Assembly: GCA_016291185.1 (NCBI GenBank)
Contig: JAEFAI010000003.1
Coordinates: forward strand, 1-64,000
Direction of reading: 5' to 3'
Source of the DNA: Bacteroidales bacterium
Lineage (GTDB): Bacteria > Bacteroidota > Bacteroidia > Bacteroidales > UBA932
Length of the DNA stretch: 64,000 bases
Position 1 is the first letter of the stretch. Every line of letters begins with the position of its first letter. Made by a program: the position numbers and the translations under genes. Positions 42,697-52,458 of this stretch are shown here, piece by piece. The notes under the pieces were generated by a model. It saw nothing but the letters and a program-made list of their open reading frames with translations. It was not told the origin of the DNA and ran no database searches.

Positions 42697-44277
42697 TCGA
42701 TACCGATACGAAAGCCGGACCTCCGTCCGGCTTTCTTTTTCCTTCCGGTTCCAGGGATACTGCACCGTCTCGAGGCGCAGCCACAGGCTGTGGTGAGGGT
42801 TGAGCTGCCAGGCGCCATAGCAGGAAGCATCCCAGCCGCGCCCGTAGCGCGCCGGAACGGTAAACGATCCAGGCGCGTCGCGCTCATAGACATAGATCCG
42901 GTTGTCCCAGGCATCTACCTTGAAAAGGCCCCCGCGCACGTATAGAGCCAGTTTCTCTCTTTTCCAACCTCCTTCGGCATACCAGTTCCAGGCAAATCCC
43001 CGGCACCAGACCGCATCGAAGCGGCCAGAGAGCAGCCACGGACCGCACTCCGCGCCCAGTACAGCGCGTGCGTCCACCCGCAACGGTGCCTCATCTTTCG
43101 GGCGCAGACGCGCCTGCAGCCGCATTTCCGGAAGGAGTTTGAAGCCCCGCCAGGCATACTCCGGATGAGTGCGGAGCAGGGCTTTGAACTGGCTTTCGCC
43201 CGTGTCCGTCCGCCAGCCGGCATCCGCCGTCACCCCGAAGGCCGGGCCTTCGTAGCCAAGCGCAAGGCCGCTGTAGCGCTTGTCCGAGCGGCCATACCAG
43301 CGGCCCACCAAGCCAAAGCGATGGCCGTAGGCGGGAAGATAATAGGCACCCGCAAGCGCGGAAACCTTCCCATCGAAGCGCACCGCCGTCTCGCCGAAGA
43401 GGCTCCAGTCCGGCCGGGCGATGCGCGCCTCCAGCGATGCCCCTTCGCGGGTCGCCGTCAGACCGGCTGTCGCTGAACGCCAGATCTTGGTCAGGTTCAC
43501 GATCGGCTCTTTTCCAGCCAGAGAATAGGCCGCCGACAGCGCCCAGGAGCCGAAATGCCAGTCCGTCGCCACCCCCAGCAGGGTGGCGCCATACGAGCCG
43601 GTGGGGGAGAATCCCGTCCCGTTCTTGCGGAACGCGCCCAAGGTGCCAAAACCGCTCAGCTGGAAGCCACTCCACTGAAGCAGGCCTTGCCCGAAGCGGG
43701 CATTGAAATGGCCGACAATCACCTGTCCAAGCGAGCGCTTTCCATAGTAAGCAGCGCTCAAGGTAGGAGATCCTAAAGACTGATCGGACAGTGTATTGCG
43801 AATAGACGCGAACACCTGCACCCGATCTCCGAGATTCGCTTCGGCCTTCAGGCCGCCGGCTGCACGGCCATCCGTCCGAACAGCGCCGCGCAGCTGCACC
43901 TCCAGGCCGAAGCGCCGGTCCTCCCGCTGCCCCGGGACGGCATCCTGCACATCCAGGACAGCGAACTCCTGCAGTGCATCCACAAACGGGGCGGGGAAGC
44001 CATCCACCAGGGACAGTTCCGTCCACGACAGGATGGCCCCCGTCTGGCTTCGGTAATCCAGCAGGGAAGCCAACTGATAGGGAGTCAGCAACCCCGTAGC
44101 GAGCAGCCGTCCGCGACCCGCATGATTGAGATCGACGGGGTGGGCCGCCAGGGACTGGTAGCGCTGCATTTCATCTTCGGAGAGTTCCTCGACGCAGGAG
44201 GCGCCGGAGAGGGTCAAAACGGCTTGTTGGAAGCCCAAAGGCCCGATGAGAGCCAAAAAGAACAGCAGAGTTTTCAT
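42691..44277 (-). CDS. helix-hairpin-helix plus outer-membrane beta-barrel protein
   Basis: 528 residues with an N-terminal signal-like helix. Residues about 45-105 hold a ComEA-like helix-hairpin-helix region (PVDLNHAGRGRLLATGLLT, then LSLVDGFPAPFVDALQEF). The rest alternates like a large barrel: repeated Arg/Trp/Tyr-rich amphipathic strands ending RTEVRLSYRYRL. Such proteins occur across Bacteroidota without a proven role; a DNA-binding motif joined to a barrel invites a DNA-uptake guess. Its stop overlaps murF's end by six bases (convergent). Confidence 0.7.
   Translation of the reverse strand: MKTLLFFLALIGPLGFQQAVLTLSGASCVEELSEDEMQRYQSLAAHPVDLNHAGRGRLLATGLLTPYQLASLLDYRSQTGAILSWTELSLVDGFPAPFVDALQEFAVLDVQDAVPGQREDRRFGLEVQLRGAVRTDGRAAGGLKAEANLGDRVQVFASIRNTLSDQSLGSPTLSAAYYGKRSLGQVIVGHFNARFGQGLLQWSGFQLSGFGTLGAFRKNGTGFSPTGSYGATLLGVATDWHFGSWALSAAYSLAGKEPIVNLTKIWRSATAGLTATREGASLEARIARPDWSLFGETAVRFDGKVSALAGAYYLPAYGHRFGLVGRWYGRSDKRYSGLALGYEGPAFGVTADAGWRTDTGESQFKALLRTHPEYAWRGFKLLPEMRLQARLRPKDEAPLRVDARAVLGAECGPWLLSGRFDAVWCRGFAWNWYAEGGWKREKLALYVRGGLFKVDAWDNRIYVYERDAPGSFTVPARYGRGWDASCYGAWQLNPHHSLWLRLETVQYPWNRKEKESRTEVRLSYRYRL
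42711..42740 (+). terminator. murF terminator embedded in the convergent gene
   Basis: AAAGCCGGAC (42711-42720) pairs perfectly with GTCCGGCTTT (42725-42734) and is followed by CTTTTT on the plus strand. It lies inside the last codons of the minus-strand barrel gene. Confidence 0.8.
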
Positions 44278-44348
44278 AGTTCATCAAGTTTCTTCCCAAA
44301 ATTAGAAATAATTTTCGTAAATTCGGACGATCAAAGAATGAACATACA

Positions 44349-44903
44349 ATGAAGGACGAAAGAATACAACTTTTCGACAAGACATTCAAACCGTATATCC
44401 GCCACGAGCGCATCATGGAAGCCATTGACGGCGTGGCCGCTAAGATCAACGCCGACTTCGAGGGTTGCACCGACGTGCCGGTGATCCTGTGCGTGCTGAA
44501 CGGCTCCATTCCCTTCACGGGTGAGCTTCTGCAGCGGCTCAATTTCCCCTGCCAGCTCATCTCCATCAAGCTGTCCTCCTACCAGGGCACCAAATCCACA
44601 GGCACGGTCCTGAACGTGATGGGCCTGACCTCCAGCGTGCGCGGCCGGCGCGTAATCATCTGCGAAGACATCGTGGACACCGGCAACACCATCGTCGCCC
44701 TGCAGGAGATGCTCCTTGACAAGGAGGGCGCCACCGAAGTGCGCATCTGCACCATGCTTCTCAAGCCGGAGGTGTACGACAAGCCCGTCAAGCTGGATTA
44801 CGTGGGCCTGGAAATTCCCAACGCCTTCATCGTCGGCTTCGGTCTCGACTACAACGAGCTGGGCCGCAACATCAAAGACATTTACGTTATAGAAGATCAA
44901 TAA
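44349..44903 (+). CDS. hpt: hypoxanthine phosphoribosyltransferase
   Basis: 184 residues. PRPP-binding loop VIICEDIVDTGNTIVAL, the VLNGSIPFTGELL loop and LSSYQGTKSTG fit purine PRTases. Salvages hypoxanthine/guanine. A TAAATTCG promoter-like box lies near 44318. Four bases before adk. Confidence 0.95.
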   Translation: MKDERIQLFDKTFKPYIRHERIMEAIDGVAAKINADFEGCTDVPVILCVLNGSIPFTGELLQRLNFPCQLISIKLSSYQGTKSTGTVLNVMGLTSSVRGRRVIICEDIVDTGNTIVALQEMLLDKEGATEVRICTMLLKPEVYDKPVKLDYVGLEIPNAFIVGFGLDYNELGRNIKDIYVIEDQ

Positions 44904-44907
44904 TCCC

Positions 44908-45486
44908 ATGAAGTATTACATCCTCTTCGGCCCTCCGGGTGCCGGCAAGGGCACCCACGCTGGTGCCATCGCCCAGAAGTATAACCTCAAGCACATCTCC
45001 ACCGGAGAGCTGCTTCGCGCCGAGATTGCCGCCGGCACCGAACTCGGTAAGCAGGCCAAGACGCTCATCGACGCCGGTTCGCTCGTCCCCGACTCCGTAG
45101 TGGAAGGAATGATCGAGAACGCCTTCGACACCACGAAGGGCGTGGAAGGCTTCCTGCTGGACGGCTTCCCGCGCAACCTCTCGCAGGCGCAGGACCTGGA
45201 CAAGATCCTTGAGAAGCGCGGCGAAGGCGTGACCGCTGTTGTCGGCCTGATGATCGACGACGCCATGATTTTCGAGCGTATCCGCGGCCGCGCCGTCATC
45301 GAGGGCCGTGCCGACGACGCTTCTGACGAGGTCATCGCCAACCGCATCAAGACCTACCACAGCCAAACCGAGCCCCTGATCGAATACTACAAGAAGGCCG
45401 GCAAGTACTGGGAAGTGTGTGTCAACGGTGGTACCATCGAGGAGAACCGCGCCCGCGTGCTCGCCAAGATTGAGACCATCGCTTAA
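44908..45486 (+). CDS. adk: adenylate kinase
   Basis: 192 residues. P-loop FGPPGAGKGTHAG, STGELLRAEIAAG, and FLLDGFPRNLSQAQ are clear. The LID is the short, zinc-free type (GRAVIEGRADDASDEVI), so it is shorter than the E. coli enzyme. Stop and next start overlap by one base (TAATG). Confidence 0.95.
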   Translation: MKYYILFGPPGAGKGTHAGAIAQKYNLKHISTGELLRAEIAAGTELGKQAKTLIDAGSLVPDSVVEGMIENAFDTTKGVEGFLLDGFPRNLSQAQDLDKILEKRGEGVTAVVGLMIDDAMIFERIRGRAVIEGRADDASDEVIANRIKTYHSQTEPLIEYYKKAGKYWEVCVNGGTIEENRARVLAKIETIA

Positions 45487-46124
45487 TGGCAGACAATTAC
45501 CTGGAGAAACGTTATGAAGAGGTGTTCGGCCAGGGCGCCGGGCGCAAGCACGCCCCGCAACGTCCCTCGCTGGACACGCTTCTGCTGCACAACCGCAGCT
45601 ACCGCGGCTTCGACCGCGATTACGTCGTGCACCGGCGCCAGCTGGATGCGATGATCGCCGTCAACACCAAGGTCGCCTCCAGCGTGAATATGCAGCGGCT
45701 GCGCTTCCGGCCCGTCGTCAAAGGGCCGGAAGCAGACGCCGTGAACAAGTATATCCGCATGGGCAGGGGATTGCCCCACCTGCAGCTGCCCTTCCCGGGC
45801 CGGGAGCCGGAGGCGTTCATCGTCGTCTGCTCCATCGCCGCAGAGAATCCCGGCATCGACATCGACCTGGGCATCTCCGTGCAGAGCATGCTGCTGAAGG
45901 CCGTCGAGATGGGCCTGGGCGGCCTGATTATCCGCAATTTCGACCGGGAGCCCATCCGCGAGGCATTGGCTCTTCCGTATGAACCCATCTGCGTCGTCGC
46001 CGTCGGCAAGCCGGCCGAGCAGATCGAGTTGGTCCCCGTGCATGAAGGGGAGCAGCTGAGCTACTATCGCCGGGGCGGCGTCCATTACGTCCCCAAGCTG
46101 ACTTCCGAAGACCTCACCCTGTAA
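45486..46124 (+). CDS. nitroreductase-family protein
   Basis: 212 residues, FMN nitroreductase fold: LLLHNRSYRGFDRDYV, VASSVNMQRLRFRPV, DLGISVQSMLLKAVEMGLGG. No signal peptide, unlike the exported relative at 16998. Natural substrate unknown. Coupled to adk and four bases ahead of the sodium/phosphate carrier. Confidence 0.88.
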   Translation: MADNYLEKRYEEVFGQGAGRKHAPQRPSLDTLLLHNRSYRGFDRDYVVHRRQLDAMIAVNTKVASSVNMQRLRFRPVVKGPEADAVNKYIRMGRGLPHLQLPFPGREPEAFIVVCSIAAENPGIDIDLGISVQSMLLKAVEMGLGGLIIRNFDREPIREALALPYEPICVVAVGKPAEQIELVPVHEGEQLSYYRRGGVHYVPKLTSEDLTL

Positions 46125-46128
46125 CAGT

Positions 46129-47805
46129 ATGTTAATCGTCTTTAAGCTCCTGGGCTCGATCGCCCTGCTGATGTACGGCATGAAGGTGATGAGCGAGGCC
46201 CTCCAGAAGATGGCGGGCCCCCAGCTCCGTCACGTGCTGGGCGCCATGACCACCAACCGCGTCACGGGTGTGATGACCGGCATGGCGGTCTGCGTGGCCG
46301 TCCAGTCGTCCGCCGCCACCACGGTGATGACGGTTTCCTTCGTCAACGCAGCCTTGCTGACCCTGTCCCAGGCCATTTCGGTGATCATGGGTGCCAACAT
46401 CGGCACCACACTCTCCGCCTGGATCATGTCGGCCGGGTTCTCGTTCAACATCGCCAACCTGGTCTGGCCGGTCTTCCTTGTGGCCGTGATCCTGATCCAG
46501 TTCAAGAAACGCCGCTACCTGGGCGATTTCCTCTTCGGTCTGTCCTTTATGTTCTTCGCGCTCGGCACGCTCAACGCGACCGGCCGCGAAATGGACCTGG
46601 CCAGCAACGTGCAGGTTGTCAATTTCTTCTCTTCCTTTGATTCGGGCAGTTATCTGACCCTCCTGCTGTTCCTGGTCATCGGCGCCGTCCTGACCTGCAT
46701 CGCGCAGTCGTCCGCCGCCCTGATGGCCATTACCATGGTGCTCTGCACCACCGGCGTGCTGACCATCTACCAGGGCATCGCCCTCGTGATGGGCGAGAAC
46801 ATCGGTACCACCCTGACGGCCAACCTGGCCGCCCTGTCCGCCAATACGCAGGCCCGTCGGGCCGCCCTGGCGCACCTGGTATTCAACGTGTTCGGCGTGC
46901 TGTGGGTGCTCATCATCTTCTATCCCTTCGTGCGGCTGGCCTGCCGGCTGGTGGGCGTGGACGCCGACGCCGGGGTGGACAACCCGGAGCGCTTGACTTT
47001 CGTGCTGGCCACGTTCCACACCATGTTCAACGTGACCAATACGCTGATTCTCATCTGGTTCATTCCCCAGATCGAACAGCTGGTCAGCAAACTCATCCCG
47101 CACAAGGTCTCCGAGGACGAGTTCCGCCTCAAATACATTGGCGCCGGCATCATGAAGACGCCGGAAATCTCCGTCTTCCAGGCACAGAAGGAAATCGAGC
47201 ACTTCGCCGTCCGTATGTCCCGCGTGGTCGGTATGGTGAAGGAGCTCACGCACACCACCGACGACGAGGCCTTCCAGTCCCTCTACGACCGCATCGCCAA
47301 GTACGAGCAGATCAGCGACAACATGGAGAACGAGATCGGCAAGTACCTGGGCCAGGTGGCCAACGCGCACCTGTCCGACGACACCAAGCAGACCATCCGC
47401 GCGATGCTGCGCGAGATCGGCGAGCTGGAGAGCATCGGCGACAGCTTCTTCAACCTTGCCCGCGCGCTGATGCGCAAGAAGAAGCAGAACGTCACGTTCA
47501 CGGCTTCGCAGGAAGCGGGCTTGACTGAGATGTATGGCCTGGTGGGCCAGAGCATGGACCAGATGGTCCTCGTGCTCGAGGGAGAAGCCGACGAAAGCGA
47601 ATCCACGCGTCTGGAGATTGCCCTCAATGCCTGCCGCGACCGCCTGCGCCAGCAGAACGAGAACGCCGTGGACGAGCGCGACTACAGCTACGCCTGCAGC
47701 ACCATCTATATGGACCTCGTGGAGGAATGCGAGCAGTGCGGCGACTACATCGTGAATGTCGTGGAGGCCAGGACCGGCCGCGAGATGAACAAAAAAATTC
47801 AGTAA
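46129..47805 (+). CDS. Na/Pi cotransporter family protein with PhoU-like tail
   Basis: 558 residues. Two inverted NptA/PiT-II repeats carry the QSSAATTVM and [10 protein letters not shown] signatures and [12 protein letters not shown] / [12 protein letters not shown]. From about residue 350 a helical PhoU-like domain follows. Likely imports phosphate with sodium at the inner membrane. Its stop codon overlaps the -7 box for obgE. Confidence 0.9.
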   Translation: MLIVFKLLGSIALLMYGMKVMSEALQKMAGPQLRHVLGAMTTNRVTGVMTGMAVCVAVQSSAATTVMTVSFVNAALLTLSQAISVIMGANIGTTLSAWIMSAGFSFNIANLVWPVFLVAVILIQFKKRRYLGDFLFGLSFMFFALGTLNATGREMDLASNVQVVNFFSSFDSGSYLTLLLFLVIGAVLTCIAQSSAALMAITMVLCTTGVLTIYQGIALVMGENIGTTLTANLAALSANTQARRAALAHLVFNVFGVLWVLIIFYPFVRLACRLVGVDADAGVDNPERLTFVLATFHTMFNVTNTLILIWFIPQIEQLVSKLIPHKVSEDEFRLKYIGAGIMKTPEISVFQAQKEIEHFAVRMSRVVGMVKELTHTTDDEAFQSLYDRIAKYEQISDNMENEIGKYLGQVANAHLSDDTKQTIRAMLREIGELESIGDSFFNLARALMRKKKQNVTFTASQEAGLTEMYGLVGQSMDQMVLVLEGEADESESTRLEIALNACRDRLRQQNENAVDERDYSYACSTIYMDLVEECEQCGDYIVNVVEARTGREMNKKIQ

Positions 47806-47810
47806 CTTTG
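47803..47810 (+). promoter_or_regulatory. -7 promoter element (TAACTTTG) before obgE
   Basis: TAnnTTTG match that includes the upstream stop codon and ends eight bases before the obgE ATG, implying a very short leader. Confidence 0.45.
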
Positions 47811-47818
47811 CGGCCGAA

Positions 47819-48808
47819 ATGGCAGAAAGTAACTTTATAGACTACGTCAAGATCTACTGCGCCTCCGGACACGGAGGCGCTGGATCTGCGCACCTGCACC
47901 GCGCCAAATACATCCCCAAGGGAGGACCCGACGGCGGTGACGGCGGGCGCGGCGGACATATCATCCTACGGGCCAATCCGCAGTTCTGGACCCTGATCCA
48001 CCTCAAATACCGCAAGCACATCCACGCCGACGACGGCGAGAAAGGCGGCAGCGACCTGCGCACCGGCAAGAACGGCGAGGACATCTATCTCGATGTCCCC
48101 ATCGGCACCGTGGCCAAGAACGCCGAGACCGACGAAGTGCTCTTCGAGATGATGGAGGCAGGGGAGGAGCGCATTCTCTGCCGAGGCGGCAAAGGCGGCC
48201 TGGGCAACAACAATTTCAAGACCCCGACCCTGCAGACCCCCCGTTTCGCCCAGCCGGGCGAAGAAGGGGAGGAAGGCGTCTATATTCTTGAATTGAAGCT
48301 CCTTGCGGACGTCGGCCTGGTCGGATTCCCCAACGCAGGCAAGTCCACGCTGCTGGCCACGATCACGGCCGCCAAGCCCAAGATTGCATCCTACGCCTTC
48401 ACGACGCTGGAGCCGAATCTGGGCATCGTACGCTACTACGACGACAAGTCGTTCGTGATGGCGGACATCCCCGGCATCATCGAGGGCGCGCACGAGGGCA
48501 AGGGCATCGGTATCCGCTTCCTGCGCCACATCGAGCGCAACTCCGTGCTGCTCTTTATGGTAAGCGTAGAAGAAGAGGATATCGCCGCGGCCTACAAGAC
48601 GCTCCTCTCGGAGCTCAAGCTCTACAACCCGGAGCTGCTGACCAAGCAGCGCGTGCTGGCCATCACCAAGTGCGACCTGATTGACGAGGAATTGGAAAAG
48701 ATGATCCGCCCGCACCTGCCGCGCAAGGTTCCCTGCGTGTTCATCTCCTCCAGCACCGGACAGGGGCTGCAGGAGCTCAAGGACATGCTCTGGAAGGCCC
48801 TGCAATAG
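47819..48808 (+). CDS. obgE: Obg-family GTPase
   Basis: 329 residues. Glycine-rich Obg fold ([30 protein letters not shown]), then a GTPase domain with P-loop [23 protein letters not shown] and ITKCDL. No extended C-terminal OCT domain. Ribosome-associated GTPase for 50S assembly. Confidence 0.95.
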   Translation: MAESNFIDYVKIYCASGHGGAGSAHLHRAKYIPKGGPDGGDGGRGGHIILRANPQFWTLIHLKYRKHIHADDGEKGGSDLRTGKNGEDIYLDVPIGTVAKNAETDEVLFEMMEAGEERILCRGGKGGLGNNNFKTPTLQTPRFAQPGEEGEEGVYILELKLLADVGLVGFPNAGKSTLLATITAAKPKIASYAFTTLEPNLGIVRYYDDKSFVMADIPGIIEGAHEGKGIGIRFLRHIERNSVLLFMVSVEEEDIAAAYKTLLSELKLYNPELLTKQRVLAITKCDLIDEELEKMIRPHLPRKVPCVFISSSTGQGLQELKDMLWKALQ

Positions 48809-48810
48809 TC

Positions 48811-48838
48811 GTCATTCGCCGGCTCCGACCGGCGAATC
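48811..48838. repeat. REP-like palindrome between convergent genes
   Basis: GTCATTCGCCGG...CCGGCGAATC starts three bases after the obgE stop and ends just before the stop of the lipid kinase gene; it may act as a shared 3' hairpin. Confidence 0.85.
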
Positions 48839-48839
48839 T

Positions 48840-49784
48840 CTAACCTTTTAGTACGTGAATCCTTCCCCCGGTGACCTCGAAAGTCGCCGGGAGCTGCCCT
48901 TCGATCTCTCCGTCGAACTCGATGATGTCCGCGGACGCCTCGTCCAGCGGGGCGATCTTCAAAGACTTGCAGCGCCCCGTGTGAATCAGGTTGGACTCAT
49001 GGGCCGTGCCGGCAAACAGGCGCGGAACCTCCTTGGCCAGACGCAGCAGCCGGCTCTTCGGCACGACCATATAGTCCAGCAAGCCGTCGTCGTTGGTGGC
49101 CAGCGGCACCTGCCGCATACCGCCGCCGGACCAGGGACCGTTGCCGATGGCCAGGGAATAGGCCTCGCCGGAGAAAACGGAAGTGCCATCCTCCCAGACG
49201 GCAATCTTGATGGGCTTCAAGTGAGAGATGGTATAGCGCAGGGCTTTCAGATAGATCAGCCGGTCGCACATCCCGCGCTCCTTCTGCCGGTTTACGCGCT
49301 CGCAGACGTGCGAGTCGAAACCGACGCCGGCGCAATTGGCGATGTAGTTCGTTTTCCCGTCCCGGCTAACGGCCCGGACGATGTCCATCCAGCCGAATGA
49401 TTCTTTGATAATCAGCTTAATAACACCTTTCGTGTCGTTGGGCACGTGGCAGGACTTGATCCAGTCGTTGCCGGAGCCGATCGGCACCACGGCGAGGTAG
49501 AACTCTTCGGTCGGCGTCCCGGTTTCCGCGCACCAGCTGCAGATGCCGCCCAGCACTTCGTGGAGAGACCCGTCGCCGCCCACGGCGGCAATTCGGCGAT
49601 ACCCTTCGGCGGCTGCTTCCCGAGCCAGGGTAACGGCATGTTTTTTATGATCGGTTGTCGCTGTAACGAAGGGAATATGCTCCTGAGAGAGCATCTGCTC
49701 GGCCGGGATCCATTCCGACATCGCCTTTCCCGAACCGGCCCTGGGATTGACGATAAAGTACCACGCGGTTTTTGTCTCAGACAT
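48840..49784 (-). CDS. diacylglycerol/lipid kinase family protein
   Basis: 314 residues from ATG 49784; the upstream extension crosses the parA promoter area and was rejected. FIVNPRAGSGK, the nucleotide loop AAVGGDGSLHEVLGG, PIGSGNDWIKS and AGVGFDSHV define the YegS/DagK family. Phosphorylates a lipid such as diacylglycerol; substrate not certain. A minus-strand TATTTTTG box lies at 49789-49796, five bases before the ATG. Confidence 0.88.
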   Translation of the reverse strand: MSETKTAWYFIVNPRAGSGKAMSEWIPAEQMLSQEHIPFVTATTDHKKHAVTLAREAAAEGYRRIAAVGGDGSLHEVLGGICSWCAETGTPTEEFYLAVVPIGSGNDWIKSCHVPNDTKGVIKLIIKESFGWMDIVRAVSRDGKTNYIANCAGVGFDSHVCERVNRQKERGMCDRLIYLKALRYTISHLKPIKIAVWEDGTSVFSGEAYSLAIGNGPWSGGGMRQVPLATNDDGLLDYMVVPKSRLLRLAKEVPRLFAGTAHESNLIHTGRCKSLKIAPLDEASADIIEFDGEIEGQLPATFEVTGGRIHVLKG

Positions 49785-49808
49785 ACCACAAAAATAGGAA
49801 TAATTTGT

Positions 49809-49816
49809 TAAATTTG
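49809..49816 (+). promoter_or_regulatory. -7 promoter element (TAAATTTG) of the parAB operon
   Basis: TAnnTTTG match 23 bases before the parA ATG. Confidence 0.5.
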
Positions 49817-49839
49817 CATTCTTAGGATCATAGAGAATT

Positions 49840-50616
49840 ATGGGAAAAGTTATCGCTATAGCCAATCAGAAGGGAGGTGTCGGGAAAACGACCACCGCCA
49901 TCAACCTGGCGGCCTCGCTCTCCGTGTTGGAGAAGAAGGTCTTGATCATCGACGCCGACCCGCAGGCCAACACGACCTCCGGTCTGAATTTCGCACCGGA
50001 CAATGATCAGCAGCGCACGCTGTACGAGGTCATGATCGGCAAGATCGACATTTCCGACGCGCTGATACAGACGGAGATCGCCAACCTTCACATGATTCCG
50101 TCCCATATCAACCTCGTCGGCGCGGAAATCGAGATGCTGGAGGCTGAAGACCGCGAAATGCTGCTCAAGAAGGCCCTGGCGCCCATCCGGGACAACTACG
50201 ACTACATCATCATCGACTGCTCGCCCTCGCTGGGCCTCATCACCGTCAACACCCTGACGGCCGCAGATTCGGTCATGATCCCCGTTCAGCCCGAATTCTT
50301 CGCACTCGAGGGCCTTGGCAAGCTCCTGCAGACCATCCGGCTCGTCCAGGGCGGCGTGAACCCGGACCTCACCATCGAGGGCTTTGTGGTCACGATGTTC
50401 GACGGACGCACGCGCGTCCACGCCCAGGTGCTGAACGAACTGCGCGAGCATTTCCGCGAGCTCGTCTTCAAGACGGTGATCCAGCGCAACATCCGCCTCA
50501 GCGAAGCGCCTTCCCACGGCAAACCTATCATCCTGTACGATATCATGTGCAACGGCTCCACCAACTACCTCAATCTCGCACGGGAAGTGCTGGAGCATAA
50601 TGGAGAGAACGTATGA
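49840..50616 (+). CDS. parA: chromosome partitioning ATPase ParA/Soj
   Basis: 258 residues. Deviant Walker A QKGGVGKTTTAINLAASL, DADPQANTT and IIIDCSPSLGLITVNTL are intact. With ParB and parS it segregates the replication origin, suggesting (not proving) that the chromosomal origin is not far. No clear parS (GTTTCACGTGAAAC-like) was seen nearby. Overlaps parB by ATGA. Confidence 0.96.
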   Translation: MGKVIAIANQKGGVGKTTTAINLAASLSVLEKKVLIIDADPQANTTSGLNFAPDNDQQRTLYEVMIGKIDISDALIQTEIANLHMIPSHINLVGAEIEMLEAEDREMLLKKALAPIRDNYDYIIIDCSPSLGLITVNTLTAADSVMIPVQPEFFALEGLGKLLQTIRLVQGGVNPDLTIEGFVVTMFDGRTRVHAQVLNELREHFRELVFKTVIQRNIRLSEAPSHGKPIILYDIMCNGSTNYLNLAREVLEHNGENV

Positions 50617-51560
50617 GCAAAGAACCCAGAGGTCTCGGCAAGGGCTTGAGCGCCCTGCTCAGCGAAGTGCCTGACGCCAATCAGCTTCGCCAACCAGTCG
50701 GCTACGTCAACAAGGAAATCGTCGGCACCCGCGGCCGCCAGGAGAACACGGCGGACATCCTCCGCATCCCGGTGGACATGATTGAGCCCAATCCTTTCCA
50801 GCCCCGTCTGTCCTTCGACCAGAACGCCCTGGAAGAGCTGGCCGCCTCCATCCGCACCCTCGGGCTCATTCAGCCCATCACCGTCCGCCGCATCACGGAG
50901 CGCCGCTACCAGATCATCAGCGGTGAGCGCCGCTACAAGGCCTGCCGCCTGGCCGGAATGACCACCATTCCGGCCTATATCCGCGACACCAACGACCAGG
51001 GCATGCTCGAGATGGCCATCGTCGAGAACGTGCAGCGCGAAGACCTCGACCCGATTGAGCTTGCCCTCAGCTATCGCCGACTCATCGACGAGTGCCAGCT
51101 GACGCAGGACAGCCTCGCCGACCGGGTAGGGAAGAAGCGCGCTACGGTCGCCAATACCCTTCGCCTGCTCAAGCTGCCTGCCAAGGTGCAGCATGACATC
51201 AAGGTCGGCCTGCTGAGCGCCGGCCACGCCAAAGCGATCCTCGGCGTCGAGGAGCCCGAGGTACAGGAGCAGCTCTGCGACCTCGCAGTCCGCGACGGCC
51301 TGTCCGTCCGCGAGCTCGAGAACATCGTGCGCAAGCTGCAGACCAACCCCGATGCGGCCAAGGCCAAGGTCCGCGAATCGCAGGCACCCCAGACGCTTCC
51401 GCAGGAGTACTACCGCATCCTGGAGCATGTCGGCAAGTATTTCTCCAACGATATCTCCCTCAAGCGCAACGCGTCCGGCAAGGGCGTGATGACCATCCGC
51501 TTTGACTCGGACGAAGAAGTCAGGAAATTCGTCGAAGCGCTTGAAGAAAAGAAGTTCTGA
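50613..51560 (+). CDS. parB: chromosome partitioning protein ParB/Spo0J
   Basis: 315 residues. CTP-binding ParB/Srx domain with NPFQPR and SGERRYKACRLAGM (GERRxRA motif), the HTH region with DSLADRVGKKRATVANTLRLLKLP, and a C-terminal dimerisation segment. Binds parS. The stop overlaps the next ATG by one base. Confidence 0.96.
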   Translation: MSKEPRGLGKGLSALLSEVPDANQLRQPVGYVNKEIVGTRGRQENTADILRIPVDMIEPNPFQPRLSFDQNALEELAASIRTLGLIQPITVRRITERRYQIISGERRYKACRLAGMTTIPAYIRDTNDQGMLEMAIVENVQREDLDPIELALSYRRLIDECQLTQDSLADRVGKKRATVANTLRLLKLPAKVQHDIKVGLLSAGHAKAILGVEEPEVQEQLCDLAVRDGLSVRELENIVRKLQTNPDAAKAKVRESQAPQTLPQEYYRILEHVGKYFSNDISLKRNASGKGVMTIRFDSDEEVRKFVEALEEKKF

Positions 51561-52456
51561 TGAGGATTCCGAGGCTATTCCGCACTGTTCTGACGGCGCT
51601 GCTCGCCGCCTTCTTGTGCTTGAACGCCTCGGCTCAGTTCAAGGAACAGGCCTTCTCGCAGCAGTACAACGACGACAAGGCGTCTGACAAGGATTCCACC
51701 GACGTGCTCTTTTCCTTCAAGGAGTACTTCGGCGGCCTCGCCCACAAGAACGAGATCAAGATCGGCACGATGACGGCCGGCTCCGCGCTCATCATCGGAG
51801 GGTCGCAGATCTACAACCGCCAGACGTGGAAACTCTCGATCGTGTACGGCGCCATCGGCGGCAGCCTCGGCGCCGGCATCTATCTGAACGCCACGGGCAA
51901 CAAGGAAGCCGCCAAATACTGTTTCATCGGTGCCGGCGTGGCCTATTGGGGCACGCTGATGGACGGCGTGATCAATTTCAAGCCCAGCGTGTATCCCCAT
52001 CCGGGCAAAGCGACGCTCTTCTCCCTGCTCGTTCCCGGCCTGGGCCAGATCTATAATCACGAGTACTGGAAGCTGCCCATCTACCTGGGCGCCATCGGCT
52101 TTGCCGTCCACTATTACTCCGACTGCCAGACCAACTACCTGCGGTTCAAGAACATCTACCTGGAGGCATCCGATCCCACATCCGGCTATGACGGACCCAT
52201 CTCGGCCGACCAGGCACTCTATTACCGCAATGTTTACCGGCGCTACCGGGACTATTCCGTCCTCGCCATCGCCGTCCTGTATCTCCTTCAGGTCATTGAC
52301 GCCAACGTCTTCTCCTACATGCACAATTTCGAGGTGGACGACGACCTGGCCCTGCGCGTGGCGCCCGCCGTCATCGTGCCGGAGAAGCAGTTTGCATCCA
52401 TCAGCCCCGTGAACCAGCAGACGGCCTTCGGCTTACGCCTGGGCATTAATTTTTGA
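51560..52456 (+). CDS. DUF5683-family membrane protein
   Basis: 298 residues with a signal peptide (FLCLNASAQ). Three or four hydrophobic segments follow, with HPGKATLFSLLVPGLGQIYNHEYWKLPI, the P-G-L-G-Q-I-Y hallmark of DUF5683. Function unknown. Its place between parB and mltD is conserved in Bacteroidota, hinting at envelope or division work. Confidence 0.85.
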   Translation: MRIPRLFRTVLTALLAAFLCLNASAQFKEQAFSQQYNDDKASDKDSTDVLFSFKEYFGGLAHKNEIKIGTMTAGSALIIGGSQIYNRQTWKLSIVYGAIGGSLGAGIYLNATGNKEAAKYCFIGAGVAYWGTLMDGVINFKPSVYPHPGKATLFSLLVPGLGQIYNHEYWKLPIYLGAIGFAVHYYSDCQTNYLRFKNIYLEASDPTSGYDGPISADQALYYRNVYRRYRDYSVLAIAVLYLLQVIDANVFSYMHNFEVDDDLALRVAPAVIVPEKQFASISPVNQQTAFGLRLGINF

Positions 52457-52458
52457 CA

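Noticed and set aside
49600..50700. Search for a parS site or replication origin around parAB
   Set aside because: No GTTTCACGTGAAAC-like palindrome or DnaA-box cluster was seen.
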